Assembly (NCBI GenBank): GCA_937922675.1
Contig: CALAJN010000005.1
Coordinates: forward strand, 186,001 to 250,000
DNA from: an uncultured Granulosicoccaceae bacterium
Lineage (GTDB): Bacteria; Pseudomonadota; Gammaproteobacteria; Granulosicoccales; Granulosicoccaceae
Length of the DNA: 64,000 bases
Direction of reading: 5' to 3'
Below the pieces are notes generated by a model. The model had not been told where the DNA came from. It was given only the letters and a program-made list of their open reading frames with translations, and made no database searches. The position numbers and the translations under genes are program-made. The stretch's first letter is position 1, and every line of letters starts with the position of its first letter. This document shows, in pieces, positions 18,870 through 29,405 of the stretch.

Positions 18870-19418
18870 ATGCCACAACATCCGACGAACGAGCCAGCCT
18901 CGCAACTCGATCCGGGCTTCCGGACCGACATTATCGGGCCCGAGTGCGATGTGATTCCCCAACTGCGCCAGGTGTGTGCGGGTGCGATCTGGATACTCGA
19001 TCAGGCCGCTCACGATGACACCGACGAGAAGCATGACGTAACGACTGCGCTGGCAAGCACCCTGGTGAGCATCGCTATCAAACTCACACGCTCCAAGGAG
19101 CTCCACGCCACAGAACACAAGTTCTCCATAGCGAGCCGTAACGACTACCCCAGCGTCGAGAAATTCACCACCGACGAGGATCTGGTGACAAAGCAGGTGC
19201 CTGACCGATTCGACCCCCTGCCAATCATCGATATCGAGATCACGCTGCATCGGGCCCAAGCCGTGCTCACATCGTTACCCTCCATTCTCGACGAGGAGGT
19301 CATCCCCCTCCATGAGCGCCAGACGGCGTTCGAGAAGGCCGACGGCTTGCTGCAGACGGTTGTCGAGGTTATCGATCGGTACGACCCTGGCGGCGTCGAT
19401 ACAGAGGCCCGCCTCTAG
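18870..19418 (+). CDS. Hypothetical protein downstream of tmRNA
   Basis: I do not recognise this 182-residue acidic protein. It starts at an ATG with GGAG seven bases upstream; an upstream ATG at 18843 would add nine residues without a clear ribosome-binding site. The middle (VCAGAIWILDQAAHDD, ALASTLVSIAIKLTRSKELH) is predicted helical and the C-terminus includes LHERQTAFEKADGLLQTVVEVID. There is no signal peptide or membrane segment. Its position between ssrA and the type I restriction genes suggests it belongs to the inserted block. An open frame exists on the opposite strand, but the ribosome-binding site and residue make-up favour this strand. Confidence 0.5.
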   Translation: MPQHPTNEPASQLDPGFRTDIIGPECDVIPQLRQVCAGAIWILDQAAHDDTDEKHDVTTALASTLVSIAIKLTRSKELHATEHKFSIASRNDYPSVEKFTTDEDLVTKQVPDRFDPLPIIDIEITLHRAQAVLTSLPSILDEEVIPLHERQTAFEKADGLLQTVVEVIDRYDPGGVDTEARL

Positions 19419-19683
19419 ACGTCTCCTACAGGCGCTGCTACCCGAGTTGGATTCACCGATTAGTGATTCGAGAAGAGTCGCTCGCAGCAGCGCGATTCAA
19501 CACGCACCGATACCCGTCCACGCGCGAATCTGATTGAAGGACTCTACGCGAACTGGCGGAGCGCTCATGCGCACCAATGACAATTGACAGTACCCATGAC
19601 AGTACAAACCACTTCCGAATAGAGACTTTACTCAAGCAATCAATTGCTTGTGTGACCGTCGTGACTCCCTTGCAGCACAGGGT

Positions 19684-22600
19684 CTACCCCGCACGCCCAA
19701 ACGCAATCAGGTCATAGATCAGCTTCGAGAAATCCTTGGCCTTCTCGGGATTGGACAACAATTGCATCATCTGATTGGTATGTGACTCGCTACTGTTGAT
19801 GATCGCGTCGTTCACAGCACCGGGAAAGTCACCGAGCATGGCCTGCTCGCGCGTGTTGTTGCGTAGCTGCATCATGGCGCGTTCGTTCTCACCCACCTTG
19901 TCGGCCACTGTGTGCGCAAAATTCACCAGGTCCTTCTCGGTCAACTCATCCATCAGGAAGATCTCGTTGAGCCTGTCGATGATCTGTGACAGGAACTCCT
20001 CCTTCGGGTCCTTGGCCTTGGCGGAGCCTGCACCCTCACCTGGCTCCAAGCCGTAGTCCTCGGCGTCTTCCTTCAGCTTCAAGTCCTGCTGACGGATCTT
20101 GGATAATCGATAGTGACTCAGCACCACGTTGTCCAGATCCACATCATCTTCCTCGATGTTTGCCTCGCGTAGCATGGGGCGCAGCTTTCGGGCAAACAGG
20201 CTGAGTTTTTCAAGCTCCAGATCGTCAAAGGGCACGATCTGGGAGATGAATTCATAGAAGCGCACGAAGGTGCCAAGGTCCTTCTTGAAGATCTCCAACG
20301 CATCCTTCTCCTGCCGGCAATCCTTGAGCGAGTTCTCCGCGTTGGCAATCAGCACGGCATCCCCGGTCTTGCGTGTACGCTCCATCATGTCCAGCGATGT
20401 CTTGTAGGCATCTACCGCCAGTTCGTAGCGTTTGCTCCAACGGTCCACTGCGGGCTTGCAGATCGAGGAAAGGGCCTTGTCGCTCTTGCCCTTCTGGTAG
20501 AAGGCTGTGCAGAACTGCTCTACTTCAGGCCATTGGAAGATGCGTGCTGCCTGTAGCTTGTCTGACAGGTCGTAGACCATCTGTGGGTCGGATACGTCGG
20601 TGAGTTCTGCTGTCTGGTAGTAGGGCTGAAAGGAGCCGAGCACATCATCAGGCTCGTTGAAGAAGTCCAGCACGAAGGTACCGCTTGCCTTCTTGCCGGG
20701 GTAATCCCTGTTCAGGCGCGATAGCGTCTGTACGCATTCCACACCGCCGAGCTTCTTGTCCACGTACATGGCGCAGAGCTTGGGTTGATCAAAGCCTGTC
20801 TGGAACTTGTTGGCAACAATCATCACCTGATAGTCGTCGGTATCAAACGCCTTGCGCATATCCCGTCCTTTAAGGTTCGGGTTGATGCTGGCCTCGGTGA
20901 ATTTCTCACCAAGCAGTTCTTCGGTACCGGGGTCCTTGTTCGTGAACTCCACCTCACCGGAGAAGGCCGCCATGGCGTGTATGCCGGTGTACCCCTTCTC
21001 CTTGATGTAGCGATCAAAGCTCAGCTTGTAGCGCACCGCCTCCTTGCGCGAGCTGGTCACCACCATGGCTTTCGCCTGACCGCCCAGGAGGCCCATGATG
21101 TTGTCCTTGAAGTGCTCGATGATCACTTGCACCTTCTGCGAGATGTTGTAGTCATGCAGACGCACCCACTGGTTCAGCTTGACCTTGGCTTTCTTGCTGT
21201 CCACCTCCTTGTCCACATCCTGCATCTTGAGGGCGAGGTTGTAGGCCACCTTGTAGCTGGTGTAGTTTTTCAGCACATCCAGAATGAAGCCTTCCTCAAT
21301 AGCCTGGCGCATGCTGTACACATGGAAGGATTCCGGCTTGTTGGATGAAGACGCTGGCTCCGTCGGGTCAGGGCAACGGCCAAACAGCTCCAACGTCTTG
21401 GCCTTCGGTGTGGCGGTGAACGCAAAGTAGCTCAGGTTGGGGGAGGCTCGGCGCGAGGCAATGATGTCGTTGAGCACGTCATCAGCACTTTGGGCCTCTT
21501 CTGGATTAGCGTCGGCATCACTGCCTTCTGTCATCAGTACTTCTTTCAGCTGACGTGCGGTGGAGCCTGTCTGCGAGGAATGCGCCTCATCGGCAATGAT
21601 GGCGTAGTTGCGCTCTTTCAGGCTGACCGTGTTTTCGATGGCCTTGAGCACGTGCGGGAAAGTCTGGATAGTGACGATGATGATGGGTTGCGCCGCTTCA
21701 AGCGCTGCGGCGAGCTTGTCTGACTTTGAGCCCTCGCCTTCACGGCGATTGATTCGCCCTACCACGCCATCGACGTGTTCCAGCTGATAGATGGTGTCCT
21801 GCAATTGGTCATCCAGCACTGTCCGGTCAGTCACGATAATGACCGAATCAAACTGCTTCTTGCCTTCGCTGGTGTACAGCGACGAAAGCTGGTGAGCAGA
21901 CCAGGCAATGGAATTGGATTTACCAGACCCGGCGCTGTGCTGAATCAGGTAGGTTTGCCCCGGCCCTTCTTCACGGGCAGATAACAAGAGTTTGTTGACC
22001 ACATCCCACTGGTGGTAACGCGGGAATATCAAGGTCTCGCTCTTGTACTTGAGCCCATCCCACCTTTCTTTCTCCTTGATCTCCAGGTGCATGAAGCGCT
22101 GGAAGATGCGCAGCAGGCTATCGGGGAGCAGTACCTCATTCCACAGATAGTCGGTGGCATGGCGGCTCAGGTCTGCCGGCACATCATTGCCCTTGCCGCC
22201 ATCAGCGGTACCCTTGTTGAACGGCAGGAAGAAGGTATCGTCCCCCGCCAGTCGTGTTGCCATCCACACCTCGTACTGGCTGACCGCGAAATGCACCAGC
22301 GCACCGCGCTTGAAGGTGAGAAGCGGCTCGGCCTTGCGGGTGGCAGGGTCTACGGGTGGGCGCGTCTTCTTGTACTGCTCCACTGCATTGTTGAAGGCTT
22401 GCTTGAACTCGGATTTGAGCTCCATCGTGACCACTGGCAGGCCATTGATGAACAACACCAGATCAATGCGCCAGGCCTTCGCCTTGGCACCAGTCTCTAC
22501 AAGATGTTTCTCGGTTGCCCAAGGGCTGTAGACGAGTTCCGGCACAACGCGCAGACGATTCATGCCGTAGCGGGCGAGCGTATCCGGGTTCAGATCATGC

Positions 22601-22959
22601 TCGGGCTTGAACTGGCAGAGGCTGAAACGCACACCCCGGTCCTTGATGTCGTGCCTTAGTACACCGAGCGTGCCGAAGGTACGCAGTTCCTTGTCTGCTG
22701 CATTCGGGTCAGCCTTGTTGAGTTGTGATGCTACGCGCTCGAGAAACTTGGCCTCGGTATTGGTCGGGTAGACGCTACAGTACTTCTCCCATTGATCGGG
22801 CTGGCTTTCCTTGACGAAGGCGAGCGCGTCTTCGGGATATAGCGCTAGCTCACGGTTGTATTTTGAGGCATTGCCGACTAACCAGCCGTTACCCCGGAGG
22901 TAGTCGACGATCTCGTTCTGGAAGGCGTATTCGGCGGACTTGTCGGGATGGGCTGCCAT
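19684..22959 (-). CDS. hsdR: Type I restriction enzyme, R (motor/nuclease) subunit HsdR
   Basis: HsdR is the translocating and cleaving subunit of type I restriction-modification complexes. The N-terminal nuclease domain shows DLVLFINGLPVVTMELKSEF (PD-(D/E)xK pattern) near residue 170. The SF2 helicase motor follows with Walker A HSAGSGKSNSIAW, DEAH box YAIIADEAHSSQTG, motif III FAFTATPKAKTLELFG and later motifs MIVANKFQTGFDQP and QTLSRLNR. The C-terminal helical domain binds the methylase. The 1091-residue length is full, with no frameshift seen. The ATG at 22959 is 4 bp past the hsdS stop. Confidence 0.97.
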   Translation of the reverse strand: MAAHPDKSAEYAFQNEIVDYLRGNGWLVGNASKYNRELALYPEDALAFVKESQPDQWEKYCSVYPTNTEAKFLERVASQLNKADPNAADKELRTFGTLGVLRHDIKDRGVRFSLCQFKPEHDLNPDTLARYGMNRLRVVPELVYSPWATEKHLVETGAKAKAWRIDLVLFINGLPVVTMELKSEFKQAFNNAVEQYKKTRPPVDPATRKAEPLLTFKRGALVHFAVSQYEVWMATRLAGDDTFFLPFNKGTADGGKGNDVPADLSRHATDYLWNEVLLPDSLLRIFQRFMHLEIKEKERWDGLKYKSETLIFPRYHQWDVVNKLLLSAREEGPGQTYLIQHSAGSGKSNSIAWSAHQLSSLYTSEGKKQFDSVIIVTDRTVLDDQLQDTIYQLEHVDGVVGRINRREGEGSKSDKLAAALEAAQPIIIVTIQTFPHVLKAIENTVSLKERNYAIIADEAHSSQTGSTARQLKEVLMTEGSDADANPEEAQSADDVLNDIIASRRASPNLSYFAFTATPKAKTLELFGRCPDPTEPASSSNKPESFHVYSMRQAIEEGFILDVLKNYTSYKVAYNLALKMQDVDKEVDSKKAKVKLNQWVRLHDYNISQKVQVIIEHFKDNIMGLLGGQAKAMVVTSSRKEAVRYKLSFDRYIKEKGYTGIHAMAAFSGEVEFTNKDPGTEELLGEKFTEASINPNLKGRDMRKAFDTDDYQVMIVANKFQTGFDQPKLCAMYVDKKLGGVECVQTLSRLNRDYPGKKASGTFVLDFFNEPDDVLGSFQPYYQTAELTDVSDPQMVYDLSDKLQAARIFQWPEVEQFCTAFYQKGKSDKALSSICKPAVDRWSKRYELAVDAYKTSLDMMERTRKTGDAVLIANAENSLKDCRQEKDALEIFKKDLGTFVRFYEFISQIVPFDDLELEKLSLFARKLRPMLREANIEEDDVDLDNVVLSHYRLSKIRQQDLKLKEDAEDYGLEPGEGAGSAKAKDPKEEFLSQIIDRLNEIFLMDELTEKDLVNFAHTVADKVGENERAMMQLRNNTREQAMLGDFPGAVNDAIINSSESHTNQMMQLLSNPEKAKDFSKLIYDLIAFGRAG

Positions 22960-22963
22960 GGGG

Positions 22964-24331
22964 TCAAGCGTCCGTGCTGGTGGTGGATTCCGACTTGAGT
23001 GGTTGCCAGTTGCGGACGTCGATTTTTCCGGTGACTGCGGCGGAGATTAGGGCTGTGCGGCGTTCTTTGAGTAACGCAATTTGGTTTGCGGCCACCCGAA
23101 TAGTTTTCGCAAATTTTTCTTCATTGCCTGAAACACAAGCGACAATTTCGACAATCTCAGAATGAGGTGGCGTCGGAACACAAATCGTACCGAACTCGTC
23201 CCAATACAAACGGAGCCGAAAATCGGTAATTCCTTTCGAGAACCTCTTAAGTTCCGCAATAGCGTTGTTCGTTCGAAGTACCAATTCAAAGTACTTCGAG
23301 TCGAGCACTGACTTTGGCTTGCAAACAACATACGCCGGACTAACTAACCCACGAACTTTTGCTGCGCCAAATCCACCCTGCCAAGCTCGCATCATGTTGT
23401 AGACGAGAAAATTCTCGCCAATTAGTTTGTACAAAGATCGATCGTCACTACGTTGGACTTTCCGATCAAGCTTCACTTCGTTGAGTTCGGTGTCTGAGAT
23501 TCCATGGTGTATCGAGACACTCAACACGGGTAGCGTTTGCTTAACTAGACTAGTTGCCCGCTCGTTGCTCTCGGTGAAGAGTTCCTTCAACTTGTGAAGC
23601 TTCCAATGAGCAGGCACCTCCCCCAACCAATCAACCCCCGAATCCTTCATCGGCGCATCCGGATTCAAGCCTTTGGTCACGGCATGACTGATCACCGCTT
23701 GTCGCTTTTCCTTCAGCAGCTTGATCAGTCGTTGTTGTTTTTCGATTAGGGTGTCGATCTTGGCGGTTTCGTGGTCGAGGAAGTTGGCTATCTGCTGTTG
23801 GAGGTTTTTCTGCGGGCATGCAAATACGTAATTTTCGACGAAAGTATCTGCCACGCGCTTCTGCCCACCTGCTCCATACATCGAGCCTTCAGCAATCAGC
23901 CTGAACGGCACAGAACTCAGCAGGTAGTAGAGAAATCTTGCACTCGTCGTCTTTTTTGGTCTTATCGGAATCACTTCCGTTGTTGCAAATCCAATTCCGT
24001 GCTTCAAACCGGTTGCAATGGCACCTTTACCATTTTCAAAACATGGCGTGATTTTAGCGATACATACATCGCCTTCGCCGATGTACGTGTATCCATCAAT
24101 TACATCACCGAGCTTCCTGACATTGCTGAGGTCTATCTTTCCATCTTCTCCAATTGCCTCCATCGGAAGGAACGAGACATCCAAGTCTGACAACTCGCAT
24201 CTAACTTCATTCTTTGAAGGGTTGATACGGGCGCGGAATTTTATCTTCGCTAAATCCCATTGGGATGGGTACCGATCAATCCACTCAACCCCACTATCCC
24301 GATACTCCGGATACGCTACATACCCACTCAC
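22964..24331 (-). CDS. hsdS: Type I restriction-modification specificity subunit HsdS
   Basis: HsdS chooses the bipartite DNA target. The 455-residue protein has two target-recognition domains, about residues 15-165 and 235-385, each followed by a conserved coiled-coil region. The first is [20 protein letters not shown] with [20 protein letters not shown]; the second is [20 protein letters not shown] with [20 protein letters not shown]. The repeated openings [19 protein letters not shown] and [20 protein letters not shown] mark the two halves. It begins with GTG at 24331, overlapping the hsdM stop by 4 bp (GTGA). The recognition sequence cannot be read from the protein. GC content is visibly lower here than in neighbouring genes, as is common for HsdS. 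Confidence 0.95.
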   Translation of the reverse strand: MSGYVAYPEYRDSGVEWIDRYPSQWDLAKIKFRARINPSKNEVRCELSDLDVSFLPMEAIGEDGKIDLSNVRKLGDVIDGYTYIGEGDVCIAKITPCFENGKGAIATGLKHGIGFATTEVIPIRPKKTTSARFLYYLLSSVPFRLIAEGSMYGAGGQKRVADTFVENYVFACPQKNLQQQIANFLDHETAKIDTLIEKQQRLIKLLKEKRQAVISHAVTKGLNPDAPMKDSGVDWLGEVPAHWKLHKLKELFTESNERATSLVKQTLPVLSVSIHHGISDTELNEVKLDRKVQRSDDRSLYKLIGENFLVYNMMRAWQGGFGAAKVRGLVSPAYVVCKPKSVLDSKYFELVLRTNNAIAELKRFSKGITDFRLRLYWDEFGTICVPTPPHSEIVEIVACVSGNEEKFAKTIRVAANQIALLKERRTALISAAVTGKIDVRNWQPLKSESTTSTDA

Positions 24332-26670
24332 ACTCCCACCTCCCCCAACAGCGCCATAATCTCCTTCGAAACTGCCGCCAACTCCGCATCAATCACTGCC
24401 AAGTCTCGAGGTGGTATGTACTCATAGAAGTGCCTGTTGAACGGTATCTCGTACCCCACTACCCCGATCTCCCCATCCTTGGCATCGCGCTTCGAGCCAT
24501 CAATCCAAGCATCTGGCACATGCGGCTGCACTTCCTTGGCAAAGTAGGCTTCGTTTACGTCATTGACAGGCTGGCTCGGGTCCAGCGGCACGTTCTCGTT
24601 GTCCCGCAAGTCACTGTCTGCAGCGTATTCCACAACCTGTGCCTTGCCTTCCGCATCCTTGGATTCAAACAAGCCATACACCGGGTTCGTTTCTGCCTTG
24701 TGTACCTTCTTTATGACTTTGTCAGCCTCAGGGTTGGTCCAGCAGATGGCGCTTAACAGCTGCTTCTTCTCTGCGGTCTCAAGCTTCATTCCGAGCGTCT
24801 TGCAGACAGTCTTCAGTACGCCATCCAGCAGGTTTACGTCATCATGTTGTTCGGCGCCAATCTCTGCCTGCAGGGCACGGGCTTTGAGTAGCACTGCCTT
24901 CTGGTCCAGCCAGGTCTTTTCCCTCAGCACGGTTTTGATGTCCTTCTCCTTCAGGGTGCTGAAGTTGGCCTTGATGTGCACGCGTATCTCGGTCTCGTAG
25001 TCGCCCAGTTGCCCGTACTGGTCGCAGTCTCCGTCATCAGACCAATAGGCTTCTCCATACTCCGAGTACACCCATTGCATCGCGGCATTGACCGTGCGGC
25101 TGGTAGGAAAGCGCAGTTGGTTCAGCCTTTCATTACTGAACTGCCAGGACTGGCGCAAGGGTCGCTCGATGGTCAGGCGTCGGTAGCCGAACTCGTGCGT
25201 TGCAAACAGTTTGGCAGCGAAGGTCTTGGGAGCCGCCTCCTTGGCATTGGCGGCCTGCCTTCCACGATTGCTCTTTTGCTCTGCGGGCTTGTCCAGCGCT
25301 AGCCGCTCTACCGCCTCAAAATTGCCAAAGCACTTGACGATGGTGGCGATGTCCTTCTCACCCATTTCATTACGCTTGGACCCGAGAGATTTTCGCATCT
25401 TGCGGTACAGGTTCACGCCGTTGATCAGCTGTACCCGCCCCTGCTGCTCGGCGCGCTTCTTGTTGGACAACACCCACACGTAAGTGGCAATGCCGGTGTT
25501 GTAGAACATGTCTGTGGGCAGCGCCACGATGGCTTCCAACAGGTCCGCTTCCAGAACGTAGCGACGTATCTCTGATTCACCGGACCCGGCACCCCCGGTA
25601 AACAACGGCGAGCCGTTGAGGATGATGCCAATACGGCCACCTCCGTCGTTGGCATCGCGCAGCTTGCTGATCAGGTGCATCAAAAACAGCAAGGACCCAT
25701 CAGACTTGCGCGGCAACCCGGGGCCGAAGCGGCCCTCAAAGCCCTTTTCTTTCTGTTCGGTCTCTACATCCTTCTCGATCTTCTTCCAGTCCACACCAAA
25801 CGGAGGGTTGGAGAGCATGTAGTCGAACTTCTGTGAGTACAGCTGATCGCCGGACAGGGTGTTGCCCAGCTTGATGTTGTCGACATCCTGACCTTTGATC
25901 AGCATGTCTGCCTTGCAGATGGCGTAGCTTTCCGGGTTGAGCTCCTGTCCATAGGCGCGCATCACCGCATTGGGGTTCAGCTCGTTCACGTATTCCATAC
26001 CCGCTGACAAAAATCCGCCCGTCCCCGCTGTTGGGTCATAGATGGTGCGCACGATGCCGGGGGTGGTCAGGGCCTCATCATCTTCCATGAACACGAGGGC
26101 GGTGGTCAGGCGCACGATGTCACGCGGGGTGAAGTGCTCCCCTGCTGTCTCGTTGGAGCCCTCGGCAAAGCGCCGTATCAGCTCCTCGAACACCAGACCC
26201 ATGTCGTGGTTGGACACCGCCTCCGGGCTCAGGTCAATCTGGCGTACACGCTGTACTACCTGATACAAAAGGTTCGCATCGCCCAGCTGCCCGATGAATT
26301 CAGCGAACTTGAAGTATTCGAAGATCTCTCGAGCATCCCTGGAGAACCCCTGGACATAGGAGGTAAGGTTCGCCTGAATGCCGGACTCACCCAGCGTGGA
26401 CAGGTCCATCTTCGAGGTATTGAAGAAGTTGAGGCCATCTGTCGCGCGGATGAGAAACTGCTCTGCCGCCTCTTCGGGCAGGCCCATTTTCTCAACCTCC
26501 GGCACCTTGGCAAGCACCGCCTCCTTGCTGCCCTCCAGCACGCATTCCAGCCGCCGAAGCAGCGCAAACGGCAGGATGATGCGCCCATATTGGCTCTGCT
26601 TGAAGTCCCCCCGCAGAAGATCCGCGATAGCCCAGGAATCCGAGGCAAGGTTGGTGGCGGTGGCAGACAT
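24328..26670 (-). CDS. hsdM: Type I restriction-modification DNA N6-adenine methyltransferase HsdM (long form)
   Basis: HsdM methylates adenine in the recognition site and with HsdS protects host DNA. The N-terminal helical domain is followed by the SAM-binding motif [15 protein letters not shown] and the catalytic motif [13 protein letters not shown]. The [12 protein letters not shown] segment before motif I is typical. At 780 residues it is longer than the roughly 500-residue E. coli form; residues about 480-780 form a C-terminal extension including [16 protein letters not shown] and [18 protein letters not shown]. It is the first gene of hsdM-hsdS-hsdR, and a TATACT hexamer lies about 55 bp upstream on the same strand (26722-26727). 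Confidence 0.95.
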   Translation of the reverse strand: MSATATNLASDSWAIADLLRGDFKQSQYGRIILPFALLRRLECVLEGSKEAVLAKVPEVEKMGLPEEAAEQFLIRATDGLNFFNTSKMDLSTLGESGIQANLTSYVQGFSRDAREIFEYFKFAEFIGQLGDANLLYQVVQRVRQIDLSPEAVSNHDMGLVFEELIRRFAEGSNETAGEHFTPRDIVRLTTALVFMEDDEALTTPGIVRTIYDPTAGTGGFLSAGMEYVNELNPNAVMRAYGQELNPESYAICKADMLIKGQDVDNIKLGNTLSGDQLYSQKFDYMLSNPPFGVDWKKIEKDVETEQKEKGFEGRFGPGLPRKSDGSLLFLMHLISKLRDANDGGGRIGIILNGSPLFTGGAGSGESEIRRYVLEADLLEAIVALPTDMFYNTGIATYVWVLSNKKRAEQQGRVQLINGVNLYRKMRKSLGSKRNEMGEKDIATIVKCFGNFEAVERLALDKPAEQKSNRGRQAANAKEAAPKTFAAKLFATHEFGYRRLTIERPLRQSWQFSNERLNQLRFPTSRTVNAAMQWVYSEYGEAYWSDDGDCDQYGQLGDYETEIRVHIKANFSTLKEKDIKTVLREKTWLDQKAVLLKARALQAEIGAEQHDDVNLLDGVLKTVCKTLGMKLETAEKKQLLSAICWTNPEADKVIKKVHKAETNPVYGLFESKDAEGKAQVVEYAADSDLRDNENVPLDPSQPVNDVNEAYFAKEVQPHVPDAWIDGSKRDAKDGEIGVVGYEIPFNRHFYEYIPPRDLAVIDAELAAVSKEIMALLGEVGV

Positions 26671-27226
26671 TATCCGTATGTACCTTGGGGAACTGGCCTC
26701 CCCGGTGGCTGAAGTGACGTAAGTATAGGAGGCTCACTCGCAACGCCGGCTCCCGCTCGCACCTGCCGCGCTTGGACTGCAGATCAGACGTCCAGCACGG
26801 ATGCAGTGATCACGATCGAGAGCTTTCCGCCTGCGTGCCGTTAGCTGCCGGACCCAACCGGATCGCCACTATCGCGTCATCCAAGGACGTGTGTTTTGGG
26901 CGCTTACGCTCTTTTTTGTGTGATCCCCGTCACTAGATCAAAAGAAACCCGAAACAAATGGCGAGCAGACTTTCTGCTCTCGTGGCTCCTGTCTGAAGCG
27001 TCACACAGCCCAAAATTGTTAGTCAAATCTCACTTTTTTGGAAAAATCAACCGAAATTGCGGCTTTTCAGCGTACGGGCCGTGCTTGGTTGCATGTCCAC
27101 GTGCTGAGTGTGTGAACGCGATGTGAACATACGCCCTTTTTTGGTCACCACCGGTTCACCTGCTCAACTCTACATTCGGCACAGCTCGAAACGAGCGCAA
27201 TGACTTTTCCACTTGAGGATCGATTA
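26671..27226. other. Divergent intergenic region hsdM / fasciclin gene
   Basis: These 556 bp contain no convincing gene. The middle (about 26920-27060) is AT-richer than its surroundings, with A- and T-tracts. The right end carries the GAGGA ribosome-binding site of the fasciclin gene at 27215-27219, and the left end the candidate TATACT of hsdM. A small open frame at 26896-27126 lacks a ribosome-binding site and family features and was not called. Confidence 0.5.
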
Positions 27227-28693
27227 ATGAAGTACGGAAGACTGAAGAGTGCAGCCCTGGGGCTGGTAACCGCTTTCGTGGTGTCGGCATGTTCGGACGA
27301 CGGCGTCTCAATTACTGGCGACGGTGATGCACAAGCGCTGTCAGCCGAAGAGCAGTCGGCAGGTGGTGGGTCCAGCAATATCGTCACCACAGCCGTTGAA
27401 GCCGGCGATTTCACTGTCCTCGCCGCTGCCCTGCAGGCAACCGGTCTTGACCAGGTCCTGGCAGATGAAAGCCGCGAGTTTACTGTTTTCGCTCCTAATG
27501 ACGCAGCCTTCGCAAAGCTCGGTGACGAGACCATCGCCGCCTTGTTGAGTGACACCGACGCGCTCTCCAACATTCTGCTTTATCACGTAATCGCTGACGC
27601 AAGCGTAGACGCGGCAACAGCCATCAGCCTTGCTGGAAGCACAGTAGAGACCGCAAACGGTCAGGACATCGCCCTGTCCCTGGACGGTGGCAATCTGTTT
27701 GTCAACATGTCTCAGGTCATTGCTACTGATGTTGCGGCAAGCAACGGCATCATCCACGTTATTGACACTGTATTGCTGCCACCGTCGGCAGAAGACACTG
27801 ACGCCGCACCGGGTAGCATTGTCGAGGTAGCAGCGGCTGCAGGTTCTTTTAACACTTTGGTGGCTGCGCTTCAGGCCACAGGGCTTGACGCCACACTAGC
27901 CGACTTGTCGTCCACGTTCACGGTATTTGCGCCTACCGATGACGCGTTCGCGGCACTGGGCAACGACACCATCCAGGCACTGCTTGCTGATCCGGATACC
28001 TTGTCCGACATCCTTCTGTATCACGTCATTGCGGATCAGGCTGTTGATTCAACGACCGCAATCAGCCTGGCCGGTGGAACAGTTGCCACGGCCAACGGCG
28101 ACGAAATCGCGCTTTCGTTGCGCGACGGATCACTGTTCATCAATGACTCTCGCGTCATTACCACTGACATTCAGGCAGCAAACGGAGTGATCCACGTGAT
28201 AGATGCGGTACTCACACCACCTGCGGCAGGTGATTCAGACGAACAGGCACCGACTACCGGTGGCGACACAGCAGCAGGCACAATTCTGGATGTGGCTCAG
28301 GCCGCTGGGTTCAGCACTCTGGTTGCCGCAGTTCAGGCGACTGGCCTGGACGGAGCTCTGGGTCACCCGGGCGACACCTACACCGTGTTTGCACCGACTG
28401 ATGCAGCATTTGCCGCCTTGGGTCAGGAAACCATCAACACCCTGTTGGCCAACCCGGATGTACTGCGAGACATCCTTCTCTACCATGTTGTCCCCGGTGC
28501 GGTCTTTGACTCCAACGCAGTGACCGGTCTTGTCGGTATCGATGTGCAAACTGGAAACGGCGATACGGTACAGGTCAATCAGCGTAGCACCGGCCTGTTC
28601 ATCAACGACTCCCGCATAACAACGGTTGATGTGCAAGCGACGAATGGCATCATTCACGTGATCGACACCGTACTGATTCCGCCAAGCAACTAA
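27227..28693 (+). CDS. Fasciclin (FAS1) triple-domain lipoprotein
   Basis: A 488-residue surface or periplasmic protein. Signal peptide MKYGRLKSAALGLVTAFVV ends in lipobox VSAC near residue 22, so it is probably lipid-anchored. Three FAS1 domains follow, at about residues 50-180, 195-330 and 350-485. Each opens with a TLVAALQATGLD-like helix and contains FTVFAPTDDAFAALG and DILLYHVI, closing with NGIIHVIDTVLLPPS. FAS1 domains mediate adhesion or matrix interactions; the ligand is unknown. A GAGGA ribosome-binding site seven bases upstream supports the ATG at 27227 over an upstream in-frame ATG at 27200. It stands alone, with its own terminator downstream. Confidence 0.93.
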   Translation: MKYGRLKSAALGLVTAFVVSACSDDGVSITGDGDAQALSAEEQSAGGGSSNIVTTAVEAGDFTVLAAALQATGLDQVLADESREFTVFAPNDAAFAKLGDETIAALLSDTDALSNILLYHVIADASVDAATAISLAGSTVETANGQDIALSLDGGNLFVNMSQVIATDVAASNGIIHVIDTVLLPPSAEDTDAAPGSIVEVAAAAGSFNTLVAALQATGLDATLADLSSTFTVFAPTDDAFAALGNDTIQALLADPDTLSDILLYHVIADQAVDSTTAISLAGGTVATANGDEIALSLRDGSLFINDSRVITTDIQAANGVIHVIDAVLTPPAAGDSDEQAPTTGGDTAAGTILDVAQAAGFSTLVAAVQATGLDGALGHPGDTYTVFAPTDAAFAALGQETINTLLANPDVLRDILLYHVVPGAVFDSNAVTGLVGIDVQTGNGDTVQVNQRSTGLFINDSRITTVDVQATNGIIHVIDTVLIPPSN

Positions 28694-28717
28694 AGCGCTA
28701 TGCATCAAGGGTAGTAC

Positions 28718-28757
28718 TCCCGAGCGGTGTTAGTACAAGCCGCTCGGGACGTCTTTA
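28718..28757 (+). terminator. Intrinsic terminator of the fasciclin gene
   Basis: TCCCGAGCGG and CCGCTCGGGA form a perfect 10-bp stem with a 12-nt loop, followed by a T-containing stretch (GTCTTTATT). Confidence 0.75.
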
Positions 28758-29405
28758 TTCAGATCGAATGAGGCGTTCCACAGATGAGCCACTCCTGCCT
28801 TCCAATGGGCATAGCCTGACAGCGTTATTGGACACTCGCCCTCACGTCCGGCAAGCGATTACACCTCCAAGACCATCGAGTCGCTGCACAGTGCGGCCGT
28901 CAAAGCGATGCAAAAATGGGTTTACTTCAACCTTGTTCAGTAACGCCAATCCTGCTGCCAGAGAGGCAACTCAAGTGCCCTTCAATTGCAGCCGTTTTTC
29001 TGTACGGCGAGCTGTCGCCAACAAGACCAGTTAGATCATTTCTGCGAGGCGGCCACTAACAACACGGCATCGACCTGTGTGTCCAGCCCTTTTACCAATA
29101 GATCGACCGCACCGTCGGCTGACCTGTTACCGCCAAATGAGGTGGATATCAGAATCTTTGCAGTGATTCAATCGGTGATGCGAGCGGTGCCCTGCGTCAC
29201 GGTGTGCTTGGGTTGACTAAACATTCTGTGCCTGGCGAACGAGCTACACATTGTTTGTAGCTGTTCTTGGTCCAGGCGCACCCGTAACTGACCACCTCTA
29301 GCGATTGCTAGCGGATAGGCACGCAAGCTTGGTACAAAGCACCCAAAGCAACAACAATCCGCTCACCAAGAAAACAAAGGGTCGCACGCGGACGATAGCC
29401 AAACC
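28758..29405. other. Non-coding stretch before the BON array
   Basis: About 650 bp with no supported gene. Short open frames on the plus strand (28768-29034 and 28986-29216) have no ribosome-binding site, are rich in Arg/Ser/Thr as expected of out-of-frame GC-rich DNA, and show no family resemblance. It may be degraded coding sequence, but no protein family can be recognised. Confidence 0.4.

Noticed and set aside
18834-19259. Minus-strand 141-codon frame opposite the orphan gene
   Set aside because: The plus frame has a GGAG ribosome-binding site and more protein-like composition. Doubt remains, since neither has a recognised family.
22012-22659. Plus-strand 215-codon open frame
   Set aside because: It is antisense to hsdR, whose motifs continue without a break on the minus strand.
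28768-29216. Two plus-strand frames before the BON array
   Set aside because: No ribosome-binding site and no family features; composition fits random GC-rich DNA.
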